Shown: piece by piece, positions 63,522 to 64,000 of the stretch
Layout of the letters: each line of letters opens with the position of its first letter
Position numbering within the stretch: position 1 is the stretch's first letter
Source: Modicisalibacter sp049808615
GTDB taxonomy: Bacteria; Pseudomonadota; Gammaproteobacteria; Pseudomonadales; Halomonadaceae
Length of the DNA: 64,000 nt
Assembly (NCBI RefSeq): GCF_049808615.1
Contig: NZ_JBNCAN010000001.1
Location: forward strand, 62,001 to 126,000
Reading direction: 5' to 3'
Program-made: the position numbers and the translations under genes
The notes under the pieces: model-generated
Databases searched by the model: none
What the model saw: the letters and a program-made list of their open reading frames with translations, nothing else
What the model was told of the DNA's origin: nothing

Positions 63522-64000
63522 TCACGCCTCGGCGCGGCGGCGAAACAGTTCGCGGAACACAGGATAGATATCCCCCGGCTCGACGATCTGGCGCATGGCG
63601 AAGCGTTCGGGGAAATCGTCCTGCACACTCTCGTACTCTTCCCACAATGCCTGGTGCGCGTGGGGAGTGATCTCGACATAGGTGTAATACTGCAGGCGTG
63701 GCATCAGCGATTTGACCAGTAACTGCCTACAGGTGGTGGAGTCATCATCCCAGTTGTCACCATCCGAAGCCTGAGCGACATAGAGATTCCATTGCGCCGC
63801 CGGGTAACGCTTGGTGATGATCTCATCGACCAGGGTCAGCGCACTGGAGACGATGGTGCCGCCGGTCTCCCGAGAATAGAAGAACTCCTCCTCGTCGACC
63901 TCCTTGGCGGCGGTATGGTGGCGCACGAAGACCAGCTCCACCTTCTCGTAGTTGCGCTCGAGAAATAGGTAGAGCAACAAGAAGAATCGCTTGGCAATGT
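63522..64000 (-). CDS. yeaH: YeaH/DUF444 family protein, C-terminal part
   Basis: Only the last 158 codons or so are in the window; the frame is open through position 64000. It has [40 protein letters not shown] then GGTIVSSAL, and ends [13 protein letters not shown], all typical of the YeaH von-Willebrand-like C-terminal domain. YeaH works with the YeaG/PrkA kinase in stress and starvation responses; yeaG is expected just beyond the edge. Confidence 0.92.
   Translation of the reverse strand, partial: IAKRFFLLLYLFLERNYEKVELVFVRHHTAAKEVDEEEFFYSRETGGTIVSSALTLVDEIITKRYPAAQWNLYVAQASDGDNWDDDSTTCRQLLVKSLMPRLQYYTYVEITPHAHQALWEEYESVQDDFPERFAMRQIVEPGDIYPVFRELFRRRAEA

Overview
The window reads as a continuous, GC-rich chromosomal segment of a gammaproteobacterium, most likely Halomonas or a close relative (inference). 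The grounds are the housekeeping gene orders (surA-pdxA-rsmA-apaG-apaH, rpsF-rpsR-DUF2232-rplI-dnaB, rnr-rlmB), a complete Mrp Na+/H+ antiporter operon, PhaR (PHA storage control), a periplasmic HiPIP, a polyol ABC-transport cluster and the AmgK-MurU cell-wall recycling pair. No rRNA, phage, transposase or CRISPR array was seen. The genes at both window edges are cut.

Layout. 1-3542 (minus): the N-terminal two thirds of a giant exonuclease-RecQ-UvrD fusion helicase. 3.6-7.8 kb: plsY, folB-folK, a nitronate monooxygenase, cca and glpE. 7.8-14.7 kb (minus): the lptD-surA-pdxA-rsmA-apaG-apaH run. A 141-bp palindromic repeat separates lptD from the divergent amgK-murU pair. 16.8-19 kb: an OsmC/YhfA protein, speD and coq7. 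19.3-21.9 kb (plus): pgi and a fructokinase.

21.9-35.4 kb is a polyol/sugar catabolism island: a SorC-family regulator, a four-component ABC importer, a HAD phosphatase, a sorbitol-type SDR, a P-loop kinase, two mannitol-dehydrogenase paralogues, transaldolase and xylulokinase. Polyols would be imported, oxidised to fructose or xylulose and phosphorylated, then fed to the pentose phosphate pathway and, through pgi, to glucose-6-phosphate. A 220-bp gap next to xylB holds fragments of a transketolase gene and of a third mannitol-dehydrogenase gene, so the island has been rearranged.

35.6-42 kb: HIT protein, PrkB-type phosphoribulokinase, thioesterase, purD-phaR, rsmE, an MltB-type lytic transglycosylase and a DUF3429 membrane protein. 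42.5-48.3 kb: mrpAB(fused)-C-D-E-F-G. 48.4-51.0 kb: hemH and an iron-sulfur (6-4) photolyase, divergently transcribed around an inverted repeat resembling LitR/PplR light-response operators. 51-59 kb (minus): two small conserved proteins, dnaB, rplI, DUF2232, rpsR, rpsF, rlmB and rnr. 59.0-59.2 kb: two tandem tRNA-Leu(CAG) genes. 59.3-64 kb: a membrane-anchored nuclease, a second copy of the intergenic repeat, a stand-alone Lrp/AsnC effector domain, ogt, HiPIP, and a SpoVR-YeaH stress pair cut by the window end.

Strongest leads: the light-response-like operator between hemH and the photolyase; the transketolase/mannitol-dehydrogenase scar; the two-copy palindromic repeat with covarying arms; the exonuclease-RecQ-UvrD fusion. 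I found no clearly new multi-gene system.
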